From DASRZM01 sp035686365 (GTDB lineage: Bacteria > Pseudomonadota > Gammaproteobacteria > Xanthomonadales > Xanthomonadaceae), in NCBI GenBank assembly GCA_035686365.1, contig DASRZM010000095.1, forward strand, positions 1-18,754: DNA of 18,754 bases. Direction: 5' to 3'. Each line of letters begins with the position of its first letter. The stretch's first letter is position 1. The notes under the pieces are model-generated. The model had not been told where the DNA came from. It searched no databases and saw nothing but the letters and a program-made list of their open reading frames with translations. The translations under genes were made by a program, and so were the position numbers. Shown piece by piece: positions 8,252-16,217 of the stretch.

Positions 8252-8502
8252 CGCACTTCCGGCAAGGCGCGCAATGCCCCGTAGACGGCCTGGTAGTCCT
8301 CGCGCGAGGCGGCGTCGAAGCGGATCGTCACCGACACGTAGTTGCCGGCGCGAGAGGCCCGCGTGCTCAGCGAGTCGCGATGGACAGTCAGGCCCAGTGC
8401 CTCGATCGTGTCCGGGACGAGTTGCTCCAGGCCTTCGCCGGAGGCACCCATGGCGCTGACCTCGAAGGTTCCCGGAAACGTGAATCCTGTGGCGGCTGCC
8501 AT
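8239..8502 (-). CDS. ybeD: YbeD/DUF493 family protein
   Basis: This small conserved protein of 87 residues is commonly encoded between dacA/dacC and lipB in gammaproteobacteria; its biochemical role is not established. The fold is thought to resemble the ACT-like regulatory domain, which suggests a binding or regulatory role. The sequence FTFPGTFEVSAMG at the start and YVSVTIRFDAASREDYQAVY near the middle are typical. The ATG at 8502 gives the normal family length. A longer frame reaches 8592 but adds an Arg/Pro-rich stretch unlike the family. It sits 102 bp after dacC and overlaps the lipB start, so it is probably translated together with lipB. Confidence 0.88.
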   Translation of the reverse strand: MAAATGFTFPGTFEVSAMGASGEGLEQLVPDTIEALGLTVHRDSLSTRASRAGNYVSVTIRFDAASREDYQAVYGALRALPEVRWTL

Positions 8503-8604
8503 GGCGGCATTATCGGGGCTCGGGCGCGCGAACCCAAGACGCCCGCGCACTCGCGGCGGCGGGGCGGCGGCGGTGCGCCACGGCACGGGCATGGGCCGAA
8601 GTCC

Positions 8605-9792
8605 TCAGTCGCTCTCCCACCACATCCAGAAGCCGTCGACCAGGCGGCCGAAGAAGCCCGCCTCCGGCGCTTCGGCCAGCGCCACCAGCGGCGCACTGGC
8701 CACCGGCTCGCCCCCCAGCGTCAGGTTCACGCTGCCGACCCGCGCGCCCTTGGCGACCGGCGCAACCAGCTGCCTGGGCAGATCCATGCTCGCCTGCAGC
8801 GCCTGGTAGCGTCCGCGCGGGATGGTCACCACCAGCGGCTCGGCGACACCCAGCGGCAGCGTGTCGAGCTCGCTCTTCCAGATCGGCGGCGCGGCGACCT
8901 CGGTACCGGCGGCGTAGACGGTATGGGATTCGAAGAAGCGGAAGCCGTAGTTGAGCAGCGACAGCGCCTCCTGGGCACGGATCTTCTCGCTGGCCGCGCC
9001 CATGACCACGGCGATCAGACGCATGTCGTCGCGAACCGCCGAAGCCGCCAGGCAGTAGCCGGCGCCCTCGGTGTGACCGGTCTTGATCCCGTCCACGCCG
9101 GCCTCGCGCCACAGCAGCGAATTGCGGTTGTGCTGGGTGATGCCGTTGAAGGTGAACTCCCGGACCGCGTACCACTCGTAGGCCTCCGGATGCTGCGCGA
9201 TCAGCGCGTGCGAGAGCAGCGCCATGTCCCGGGCCGTCGTGTAGTGCTCCGGATCGGGCAGACCGTCGGCGTTGACGAAGTGGGTGTCGGTCATGCCCAG
9301 TTTGGCGGCAGCGGCGTTCATCATCTGCGCGAACGCATCCTCGCTGCCGGCAACCTGCTCGGCCAGCGCCACGGTGGCGTCATTGCCCGACTGCACGATC
9401 AGCCCCATCAGCAGGTCGCTGACCGTGACCTGCTTGCCGACCTCCACAAACATCTTCGAGCCGCCGGTGCGCCAGGCCTTCTCGCTGATGGTCACCGGCG
9501 TATCCAGGCCCAGGCGACCGGCATCGATCTCCTCGAAGACGATGAGCGAGGTCATCATCTTGGTCAGGCTGGCCGGCTCGACCCGGGCCGAGGCATCGCG
9601 CTCGGCCAGGACGCGGCCGGTGGCGAAGTCCATGAGCACGTAACTCCTGGCCGAAAGCTGCGGCGCATCCGGGATCGGCGTGGCCGCGGCCGGCGGCGGC
9701 ACCGGTGCGGGCGAGGGTGCGGGCGACTGGGCGAAGGCGGCGGCGGCCAGGCCCAGGCCCAGCAGCGCGGCGAGTAGGCGGGATGTCGACAT
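8605..9792 (-). CDS. dacC: D-alanyl-D-alanine carboxypeptidase (PBP5/6 type)
   Basis: This enzyme removes the terminal D-Ala from peptidoglycan pentapeptides and so limits cross-linking. It is 395 residues. Residues 1-21 form a signal peptide (LLAALLGLGLAAAAFAQ), followed by a Pro/Ala-rich linker. The three penicillin-binding motifs are S75-LT-K78, S135-G-N137 and K237-T-G239. A Trp/Phe-rich C-terminal stretch (GRLVDGFWMWWESD) fits the amphipathic membrane anchor of PBP5/6. The ATG at 9792 was chosen for the signal peptide and an upstream AGGAG (about 12 nt away); an open frame runs to 10008 but only as an rlpA shadow. It lies 85 bp after rlpA. The symbol follows the usual name in pseudomonads and xanthomonads; dacA would be equally fair. 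Confidence 0.95.
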   Translation of the reverse strand: MSTSRLLAALLGLGLAAAAFAQSPAPSPAPVPPPAAATPIPDAPQLSARSYVLMDFATGRVLAERDASARVEPASLTKMMTSLIVFEEIDAGRLGLDTPVTISEKAWRTGGSKMFVEVGKQVTVSDLLMGLIVQSGNDATVALAEQVAGSEDAFAQMMNAAAAKLGMTDTHFVNADGLPDPEHYTTARDMALLSHALIAQHPEAYEWYAVREFTFNGITQHNRNSLLWREAGVDGIKTGHTEGAGYCLAASAVRDDMRLIAVVMGAASEKIRAQEALSLLNYGFRFFESHTVYAAGTEVAAPPIWKSELDTLPLGVAEPLVVTIPRGRYQALQASMDLPRQLVAPVAKGARVGSVNLTLGGEPVASAPLVALAEAPEAGFFGRLVDGFWMWWESD

Positions 9793-9877
9793 CGTGTCGG
9801 GTAACTCCTGCGGTGCGTGAATGGACTGGCGCGATCGGATCGGGGTACCGGTGCGCCCGGAACGGGGCGGCGGATCC

Positions 9878-10744
9878 TTACTCGGTGACCAGCGTCGGCT
9901 CGCCGAAGCCGGCCGCGCGCACGCGCTCGGCGCTGTCGACGGCCTCGGCGGCCTGCGCGTAGGGGCCGATCCGGACCCGCCAGAACCGGCGGTCCCCGAC
10001 CGCGGCATCGAGGACGCGGACCTCCGTATCGAGGCTGCGGCGCAGGCGACGGGCCAGGTCCTCGGCGTTCCCGCGTTCGGAGAAGCTGCCGACCTGGACC
10101 CATGCGTGGACGCTGCCCTGCCCGACTGCGACCGCTGGCGGCGGCGCCGGTTCCGGGTCGACCGGATCCAATGCCTGGACCTCGACCAGGGCGGTGCCCT
10201 TGCGGTCCACGCCGAGCTTGACGGCGGCCGCGTAGGACAGGTCGATCAGGCGGTCGCCATGGAACGGGCCGCGGTCATTGACACGGACCACCACGCTGCG
10301 ACCGTTCTCCAGGTTGGTCACGCGCGCGTAGGTCGGCAGCGGCAGGGTCTTGTGCGCGGCCGTGAACCGGGCCAGGTCATAGGGCTCGAAACTCGAGGTC
10401 GGGCGGCCGTGGAACTTGGTGCCGTACCAGGAGGCGATGCCGCGCTCGCGGTAACCCTTGGCGCTGGCCATCACCCGGTAGGACTTGCCCAGCACCGTGT
10501 AGGGCGAGCGGTTTCCGTAGCGTGCCGGCGGCTCGGCGCGCGGCACCGGCTCGGGGATCGAATCCACGTCGGGCAGCTCGGTCGGCGCGCCGTCGCGGAT
10601 GTGGGGAGCATACAGCCCGCCGCCGGATTCGGACCCGGTCGCCGGCGCGCTCGCGGCGCGCTCCGCCGGCGGGGCCGCGCGCCGGGGGGCGCCCGTGCAG
10701 CCGACCAGCAGGCCCAGCGCAAGCAGGCAGGCCAGCCGGATCAT
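9878..10744 (-). CDS. rlpA: Septal ring lytic transglycosylase RlpA (lipoprotein with SPOR domain)
   Basis: RlpA cleaves peptidoglycan glycan strands lacking stem peptides, mainly at division sites, in Pseudomonas; the E. coli protein is thought to have lost activity. This 288-residue protein has a lipoprotein signal with lipobox LVGC (Cys16) and a low-complexity linker at about 17-75. A double-psi beta-barrel domain lies at about 100-190 (GIASWYGTKFHGR, VRVNDRGPF) and a C-terminal SPOR domain at about 213-288 (AWVQVGSFSERGNAEDLA), which binds denuded glycan. Glu120, His131 and Asp157 fall where active RlpA proteins have conserved catalytic residues, so this copy is probably active. The residue after the lipobox Cys is Thr, not Asp, consistent with outer-membrane sorting. 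The ATG at 10744 overlaps the preceding stop by 4 nt. Confidence 0.95.
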   Translation of the reverse strand: MIRLACLLALGLLVGCTGAPRRAAPPAERAASAPATGSESGGGLYAPHIRDGAPTELPDVDSIPEPVPRAEPPARYGNRSPYTVLGKSYRVMASAKGYRERGIASWYGTKFHGRPTSSFEPYDLARFTAAHKTLPLPTYARVTNLENGRSVVVRVNDRGPFHGDRLIDLSYAAAVKLGVDRKGTALVEVQALDPVDPEPAPPPAVAVGQGSVHAWVQVGSFSERGNAEDLARRLRRSLDTEVRVLDAAVGDRRFWRVRIGPYAQAAEAVDSAERVRAAGFGEPTLVTE

Positions 10745-11730
10745 GGTGCCGGTACGCCGACGCCTTCGTGGCCGAGCGCCTGCGCCAGCTGGTACACCGC
10801 CAGCGAATACAGTGGCGAGCGGTTGTAGCGCGAGATCACGTAGAAGTTGCCGAACGTGATCCAGTACTCCGGGCCGCCCCGCCCTTCCAGCGTGAGCAAC
10901 GTGGCGGGCAGGTTCCTGCCGATCGCATAGCGCGGCCGATAGCCCTTGGCGGCGAGCTCGGGCAGGTCCATGAGCGCCTCCAGCGTCTCCGGGACGAACG
11001 GCTCGGCATCGACTGCACGCTGCGCCGGGATCGCCACCGGGGCGTCGGCCTCCCAGCCGTGGGCGACGAAATAGTTGGCGATGGAGGCGAAGATGTCGGC
11101 GCGGCTGTTCCACAGATCGCGACGACCGTCGCCATCGCCGTCCACGGCGTAGGCGCGGTAGCTCGAAGGGATGAACTGGCCCCAGCCCATGGCCCCGGCG
11201 TAGCTGCCCGAAACTTCCAGCGGATCGAGTCCCTCCTCCTGTGCCAGCGCGAACAGGTGGCCCAGCTCGGCGCGGAAGAAGTCGGCGCGGCGCGGATAGT
11301 AGAAGCCCAGCGTATAGAGCGCGTCGATCACGCGGTAGCTGCCGGTGATGCGCCCGTAGTTGGTTTCCACGCCGATGATGGCCACGATCAGCTCGGCCGG
11401 CACACCGGTGCGTTCCTGCACCGCCTGCAACTGCGCCCTGTGCTGGGCCAGGAAGGCGCGGCCGCCTTCGATGCGCGCAGCGTTCAGGAAGATCGGCCGG
11501 TAGGCGTGCCAGGGCTTGGCCTCGGCCGGACGGGTGATGGCATCGATGATGCTCTGCCGGTACACGGCCTGGCCCAGCAGCGCGCCCACGCGCCCGGCCT
11601 CGATCCCGTGCTCGGCGGCCACCTCCTGCGCGAACTGCGCCGGATCGGCCACCGGATCGGGCCGGGCGGCGTGCGCGCCCGCAGTGACCAGGCCCAGCAG
11701 CAGCACACGAGCTGTGAACGACATCGACAT
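10741..11730 (-). CDS. mltB: Lytic murein transglycosylase B (MltB/Slt35 family, soluble form)
   Basis: This enzyme cleaves the MurNAc-GlcNAc bond of peptidoglycan to give 1,6-anhydro ends. From the ATG at 11730 it is 329 residues. The catalytic Glu122 is in GVETNYGR. AGAMGWGQFIPSSYRAYAVD at about 178-197 is the family motif, and DGDGDGRRDLW just after matches the EF-hand-like calcium loop described in Slt35. The N-terminus (ARVLLLGLVTAGAHAA) is a signal peptide without a lipobox Cys, so the product should be free in the periplasm, like Pseudomonas SltB1, rather than a lipoprotein like E. coli MltB. Starts at 11730 and 11724 are both reasonable, with AGGAAG and GAGG upstream; a third ATG lies at 11754. 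It follows rodA by 45 bp and overlaps rlpA. Confidence 0.95.
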   Translation of the reverse strand: MSMSFTARVLLLGLVTAGAHAARPDPVADPAQFAQEVAAEHGIEAGRVGALLGQAVYRQSIIDAITRPAEAKPWHAYRPIFLNAARIEGGRAFLAQHRAQLQAVQERTGVPAELIVAIIGVETNYGRITGSYRVIDALYTLGFYYPRRADFFRAELGHLFALAQEEGLDPLEVSGSYAGAMGWGQFIPSSYRAYAVDGDGDGRRDLWNSRADIFASIANYFVAHGWEADAPVAIPAQRAVDAEPFVPETLEALMDLPELAAKGYRPRYAIGRNLPATLLTLEGRGGPEYWITFGNFYVISRYNRSPLYSLAVYQLAQALGHEGVGVPAP

Positions 11731-11775
11731 CCTCGCTTCCTGGATCGGCGGCATCTTACAACGGCGCCACCGGCC

Positions 11776-12885
11776 TCAGGCACCCATGAAGCGGCGGTGC
11801 ACGTGCACGCTCATGACGATGCCGAATCCCGCCAGCAGGCTCACCGCCGAGGTGCCGCCGAAACTGAGCAGCGGCATCGGCACCCCGACCACGGGCAGCA
11901 GGCCGGCGACCATGCCGCCGTTGACCAGCACGTAAATCAGGAACGTCAAGGCCAGCGCGCCGGCCAGCAGCCGCGCGTAGCTGTCGCGCGACTGCGCGGC
12001 GATCCACAGCGCGCGACCGACGATGAACAGGTACAGCGACAGCAGGGCCAGCACACCGATCAGCCCGAATTCCTCGGCGAACACGGCGAAGATGAAATCG
12101 GTGGTCTGCTCGGGCAGGAAATCCAGCCGCGACTGGGTGCCGGCGCCCCAGCCCTTGCCGAACAGTCCGCCCGACCCCACCGCGATCTTGGACTGGATGA
12201 TGTTCCAGCCTGCGCCGAGCGGGTCGCTGTCCGGCGCCAGGAACGTGCGCAGGCGCGCGCGCTGGTATTCGTGCATCAGCCCGACCGCCAACGGCGCGAT
12301 CGCTGCGGCGGCTCCCGCCAGCAGGGCGATGCGCCACCAGGCGATGCCGGCCAGGAACACCACGAAACACCCGCTGGCGGCGACCAGCAGCGCGGTGCCC
12401 AAATCGGGCTGGATCGTGATCAGCGCCGTGGGTACGGCCACCAGCACGGCGGCGCCGCCCAGCGCGAGCCAGGACGGCGGCAGGGCCCGGCGCTGCAACC
12501 ACCAGGCCACCATCATCGGAAGCGTGAGCTTGAGCAGCTCGGCCGGCTGCAGGTAGACCACGCCCAGGTTCAGCCAGGAACGGGCGTTGCGGCCGGAGCC
12601 GACCAGCGGCACCAGCATCAGCAGCAGCAGGCTTGCGGCGAACAGCGTCGGCGTCCACAGGCGCAGCTGCGCCGGCGGGATCCGCGAGAGCACCCACAGC
12701 GCGACGAAGCCCACGCCCAGGCGCGCGGCCTGCGACATCACGACCCGATCGTTCCCGCCCGAGGCGCTGTAGAGCGTGATCAACCCGACCGCGACCGCCA
12801 GCATCAGTGCAATCAGCAGCGGCAGGTCGACGCGGAACTGCAGCCAGCGTTCCAGGCCGCGCCGGGGCAGCGCCGCCACGTTCAC
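11776..12885 (-). CDS. rodA: Peptidoglycan glycosyltransferase RodA (SEDS family)
   Basis: RodA polymerises lipid II into glycan strands during side-wall growth, paired with PBP2 from the gene just upstream. It is 369 residues with about ten hydrophobic segments. NLGVVYLQPAELLKL and FLPEQTTDFIFAVFAEEFGL are SEDS-family hallmarks; the acidic residues in the latter correspond to the periplasmic loop containing the essential Asp. The GTG at 12885 was chosen because it forms a GTGA overlap with the mrdA stop and begins a protein of the usual length. The open frame runs further to 13473, but that part is a shadow of mrdA. The gene is also called mrdB. Confidence 0.96.
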   Translation of the reverse strand: MNVAALPRRGLERWLQFRVDLPLLIALMLAVAVGLITLYSASGGNDRVVMSQAARLGVGFVALWVLSRIPPAQLRLWTPTLFAASLLLLMLVPLVGSGRNARSWLNLGVVYLQPAELLKLTLPMMVAWWLQRRALPPSWLALGGAAVLVAVPTALITIQPDLGTALLVAASGCFVVFLAGIAWWRIALLAGAAAAIAPLAVGLMHEYQRARLRTFLAPDSDPLGAGWNIIQSKIAVGSGGLFGKGWGAGTQSRLDFLPEQTTDFIFAVFAEEFGLIGVLALLSLYLFIVGRALWIAAQSRDSYARLLAGALALTFLIYVLVNGGMVAGLLPVVGVPMPLLSFGGTSAVSLLAGFGIVMSVHVHRRFMGA

Positions 12886-14765
12886 TGCGCGCCCTCCGCG
12901 ACCAGCTCTCCGCGCGGCTCGCGCAGGATCCAGGCATCCAGGATGCGGCGCGCGATCGGTGCGGCTGCGCGCGAGCCCGATCCGCCGTGCTCCACGATCA
13001 CCGCCAGGGCGATCTGCGGATCCTCGGCCGGGGCGAAGGCCACGAACAGGGCCGTGTTCCGCAGGTGAAACGGCAGATCGTTGACGTCGAGCGCCGCCGT
13101 GCCGGTCCGGGACACGCGCTGCGCGGTCCCGGTCTTGCCGGCGATCCGGTAGGGGGAATCGGCTGCCGAAGCGCGCGCGGTTCCGGTGGGGCCGTGCATC
13201 ACCGCGACGAGGCCCTCGCGGACCGCGGCCACGTGCGCGGCATTGGCGACCACGCGCTGCGGCGGTGCGGCCGGGACGAACCGCTGCCGCTCGCCGCCCA
13301 GGCCCGGCTCGGTGACGCGCACCAGGTGCAGCGGATGACGCATGCCGTCGGCTGCCAGGATCGACATCGCCTGCACCAGCTGCAGCGGCGTGGTCACCCA
13401 GTAGCCCTGGCCGATGCCGGCGATCACGGTTTCGCCCGTGTACCAGGGCTCGTTGCGCATTCCGCGCTTCCATTCGGGCGTCGGCAGCACCCCGCCGGCC
13501 TCGCCCTCCAGGTCGATGCCGGTGGGCGCCCCGAAGCCCAGCCCGGCCAGGTAGCCGCTGAGCCGGCCGATGCCCAGCTCCACAGCCAGACCGTAGAAGT
13601 AGGTGTTGACCGACTGCGCCAGGGCCTCGCGCAGGTCGACCCGGCCGTGGCCGCCGGCCCGCCAGTCGCGATATTCGCGGCTGCTGTTGGGCAGTCGATA
13701 GGCGCCGGTGGACAGCACCGTCGTCTCGGGCCTGCGCACGCCCAGCTCCAGGCCGGCCAGGCCCACGAACGGTTTCAGCGTCGACCCGGGTTCGTAGCCG
13801 CCCGACAGCGCGCGGTTGAACAGCGGCCGCCCCGGCGAGCCGATCAATTCAGCATAGTCGGCATGGCTGATGCCGGTCACGAACACATTGGGGTCGAACT
13901 GCGGCAGGCTGACCATGGCCAGCACCTCGCCGGTCCGCGGGTCCACTGCCACCGCGGCGCCGGGCTGGCCCTCGAAGGCTGCGACTGCGGCCGCCTGCAG
14001 GTCGGCGTCGATGGTCAGGTACAGATTGGTGCCGGGCTGGGCCGGCGACCGCTCCAGAACGCGCAGCATGCGTCCTTCGGCGTTGGTCTCCACCTGCTGG
14101 TGCCCGACCGCGCCGTGCAGCTGCGTCTCGTAGTGGCGCTCGATCCCGGACTTGCCGACCTGGGTGGTGCCCGCGTACTGGATCGCATCCAGCGCCTGCA
14201 CGTCCGCGGCATCGATGCGGCCCACGTAGCCGACCACGTGCGAGAACAGCTCGCCGTAGGGATAACGCCGGGTCAGGTACGGCACCACGTCGACGCCCGG
14301 AAAGCGATACCGGTTGACCGCGAAGGTCGCGACCTGCGTCTCGCTCAGGCGCAACTTCAGCGGCACGGCCTGGAACGCGCGCTTGCTGCGGCGCAGCTCG
14401 TGGAAACGCTCCAGTTCCTCCTCGGAGATCGGCAGCAGCGCCGACAGCCGCTGCAGCGTGGCGGCGAGGTCCTCGATCTGCTCGGAGACCAGTTCCAGCC
14501 GGTAGGCGGGCATGTTGTCCGCCAGCAGCCGCCCGTTGCGATCGTAGATCAGCCCGCGCGCCGGCACGATCGGCTGCAGCTTGACGCGATTGGCTTCCGA
14601 ACGGGTCCTGAGCTCGGCGAAGCTCTCCACCTGCAGGTACCAGTAGCGCACACCGAGCACGGCGATTCCGACCACCGCCACCAGCAATCCCAGCAGGGCC
14701 CGGCGCCGGAACAGGGCCGCTTCGGAACGGCTGTCGCGCAGGAACTGGCGGGGCCGGCGCTTCAC
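12882..14765 (-). CDS. mrdA: Penicillin-binding protein 2 (elongation-specific transpeptidase)
   Basis: PBP2 cross-links new side-wall peptidoglycan and works with RodA in the elongasome. It is 627 residues, the normal length. There is a short cytoplasmic tail, one membrane helix at about 22-40, and the pedestal domain beginning around VKLQPIVPARGLIYDRNGRL (61-80). The transpeptidase domain carries S328-TL-K331 (catalytic Ser), S385-V-N387 and K544-T-G546. The GTG at 14765 overlaps the mreD stop as GTGA and gives a basic, family-like N-terminus (KRRPRQFLRD). An in-frame ATG at 14825 lies inside mreD and is less likely. Its stop in turn overlaps the rodA start, so mreD, mrdA and rodA are likely translated in relay. 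Confidence 0.97.
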   Translation of the reverse strand: MKRRPRQFLRDSRSEAALFRRRALLGLLVAVVGIAVLGVRYWYLQVESFAELRTRSEANRVKLQPIVPARGLIYDRNGRLLADNMPAYRLELVSEQIEDLAATLQRLSALLPISEEELERFHELRRSKRAFQAVPLKLRLSETQVATFAVNRYRFPGVDVVPYLTRRYPYGELFSHVVGYVGRIDAADVQALDAIQYAGTTQVGKSGIERHYETQLHGAVGHQQVETNAEGRMLRVLERSPAQPGTNLYLTIDADLQAAAVAAFEGQPGAAVAVDPRTGEVLAMVSLPQFDPNVFVTGISHADYAELIGSPGRPLFNRALSGGYEPGSTLKPFVGLAGLELGVRRPETTVLSTGAYRLPNSSREYRDWRAGGHGRVDLREALAQSVNTYFYGLAVELGIGRLSGYLAGLGFGAPTGIDLEGEAGGVLPTPEWKRGMRNEPWYTGETVIAGIGQGYWVTTPLQLVQAMSILAADGMRHPLHLVRVTEPGLGGERQRFVPAAPPQRVVANAAHVAAVREGLVAVMHGPTGTARASAADSPYRIAGKTGTAQRVSRTGTAALDVNDLPFHLRNTALFVAFAPAEDPQIALAVIVEHGGSGSRAAAPIARRILDAWILREPRGELVAEGAQ

Positions 14766-15253
14766 TGGGAGCGCTCGCGCAGCTTCAGCCGCAGCTCGTC
14801 GAGCAGCAGGAACAGCCATGGCCACAGCGCCGTCCCCACCAGCGGCGAATACCAGAACTGGATCGGCGGGGCGCCTTCACCCGAGAACCCGCGGATCATC
14901 ATCACCACGATGCGGTCGTTGAGCAGCAGGGCCAGCACCGCCAGGGCCTGCTGCCACAGTGGAAAGAACCGGATGCGGGCCCGGAAGCGCAGCGTGATGA
15001 AGGCCAGCACGGTCAGGCGCAGCGCCTGCTCGCCCAGCAAAGTGCCGTAGACCAGATCGCCGAGCAGGCCGAGCGCGAAGGCCACGCCCAGGCCGGCGCG
15101 CTCGGGCGCTTCCAGCAGCCAGTAGCACAGCACCAGGGCCAGCCAGTACGGCTTGAAGCCGACGATGGCGTCCGGGAACGGCATCAGGCCCAGCAGCAGC
15201 GCGACCGCGATGCTGGCCGGGAACAGGCCAGGACGGAAACGCAGCCGGGTCAT
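14762..15253 (-). CDS. mreD: Rod shape-determining protein MreD
   Basis: MreD is a small inner-membrane protein of the elongasome that works with MreC. It has 163 residues, the usual size, and is mostly hydrophobic, with about five to six membrane segments. FALGLLGDLVYGTLLGEQAL in the middle is typical of the family, as is PFPDAIVGFKPYWLALVLCYW near the N-terminus. The ATG at 15253 forms an ATGA overlap with the mreC stop, and its own stop overlaps the mrdA start. Confidence 0.95.
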   Translation of the reverse strand: MTRLRFRPGLFPASIAVALLLGLMPFPDAIVGFKPYWLALVLCYWLLEAPERAGLGVAFALGLLGDLVYGTLLGEQALRLTVLAFITLRFRARIRFFPLWQQALAVLALLLNDRIVVMMIRGFSGEGAPPIQFWYSPLVGTALWPWLFLLLDELRLKLRERSQ

Positions 15254-16140
15254 TGTGTCGGCTCCGGCGCCGGCGCACCCGCCTCGGCGGCTTGCGGCGG
15301 CGGCTGGTTGCGCAGCAGCAGCACCTGGCCGCTGCGGTCCAGCGCCGCGGCGGGAACCACCTCGGCGACCAGGAACAGGCCGGTCTCGTCCGGGTCGATG
15401 GCCTCGATGCGACCGACCCGGAAACCGGCGGGGAAGATGCCCCCCAGCCCCGAGGTGACCAGCTCGTCGCCGACCCGCAGGTCGGCGCTGGGCGGGATGT
15501 TGGGCAGCCGCAGGCGGTCGGTCGCTCCGGTTCCGTAGGCGATTGCGCGCACGCCCGAGCGTATGCCCTGCACCGGAACCGCGTGATTGGGGTCGGAGAT
15601 CAGCATGGCGGTGGAGTTGACCAGCGAGACCTCGATCACCTGGCCGATGACACCACCGGCATCGATGATCGCCAGTCCCTCGCTGACCCCGTCGCGGCTG
15701 CCCACATCGAGCAGCAGGCGGTGCCGGAACGGATCCAGGTCGATGTCCTTCGGGGTGGCCAACTGCACGCTCAGGTTGGGCGCCTGCGCGGCGCCGAGCA
15801 GTTCGCGCAGCCGCTGGTTCTCGCGCTGCACCGCCTCCAAACGGTGCAGCCGCGCGTTGGCGAGGAGCAGTTCCTGCGAAATCACCGAGTTGTGCTCGAC
15901 CAGCTGGCGTCGGCTCCCGAAGTCCTCCACCAGCGTGCGTCCGACTCGCCCGGGAACCGCGGCAAGCCAGTACAGCGGTTCCGAAGCGGTCGAGCCCCAG
16001 CCCCGGATGCGGTCCAGGTGCCCGCCGCGATGGTCGGCGATCATCAGGAACAGGCTGGCGGCCAGGTAGGCGATCAGGCGAAGGGTGCCGGCTCCGCCTT
16101 CGGCGAAGAGGCTCGTGCTGGCGCTGCCGGAAACTGCCAC
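15250..16140 (-). CDS. mreC: Rod shape-determining protein MreC
   Basis: MreC is an inner-membrane protein with a large periplasmic part that activates PBP2/RodA. It has 296 residues. A membrane helix lies at about 20-36 (LRLIAYLAASLFLMIAD), a coiled coil at about 78-116 (heptad-like, ending LEAVQRENQRLRELLG), and two beta-barrel domains follow (VGSRDGVSEGLAIID, GDELVTSGLGGIFPAGFRVG). The C-terminus ends in a Pro/Ala/Glu-rich tail. The start is GTG at 16140, chosen because no ATG is available upstream before an in-frame stop about 60 nt away and the next Met lies inside the membrane helix. The upstream ribosome-binding site is poor. It is separated from mreB by 77 bp. Confidence 0.95.
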   Translation of the reverse strand: MAVSGSASTSLFAEGGAGTLRLIAYLAASLFLMIADHRGGHLDRIRGWGSTASEPLYWLAAVPGRVGRTLVEDFGSRRQLVEHNSVISQELLLANARLHRLEAVQRENQRLRELLGAAQAPNLSVQLATPKDIDLDPFRHRLLLDVGSRDGVSEGLAIIDAGGVIGQVIEVSLVNSTAMLISDPNHAVPVQGIRSGVRAIAYGTGATDRLRLPNIPPSADLRVGDELVTSGLGGIFPAGFRVGRIEAIDPDETGLFLVAEVVPAAALDRSGQVLLLRNQPPPQAAEAGAPAPEPTQ

Positions 16141-16176
16141 TTCAGTACTGCGTGCTGGCTGTGGGCGGTCCTGGTC

Positions 16177-16188
16177 GCTGCCGGCAGC
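16177..16188. repeat. 12-bp palindrome between mreB and mreC
   Basis: GCTGCCGGCAGC is a perfect inverted repeat in the 77-bp gap between mreB and mreC. In RNA it gives only a short hairpin with a 4-nt loop and no T-tract, so it is not a clear terminator. It could partly stabilise the mreB transcript end. Chance occurrence in GC-rich DNA is also possible. Confidence 0.3.
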
Positions 16189-16217
16189 CGCGCTGGGTCA
16201 TCGCGTCGGCGCCGGCC

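Noticed and set aside
10522..15050. Very long plus-strand frames (10522-13068 and 12807-15050) opposite the mltB-mrdA region
   Set aside because: They are stop-free by GC bias; the composition is repetitive (HHQ, RRQ) and no domain is visible.
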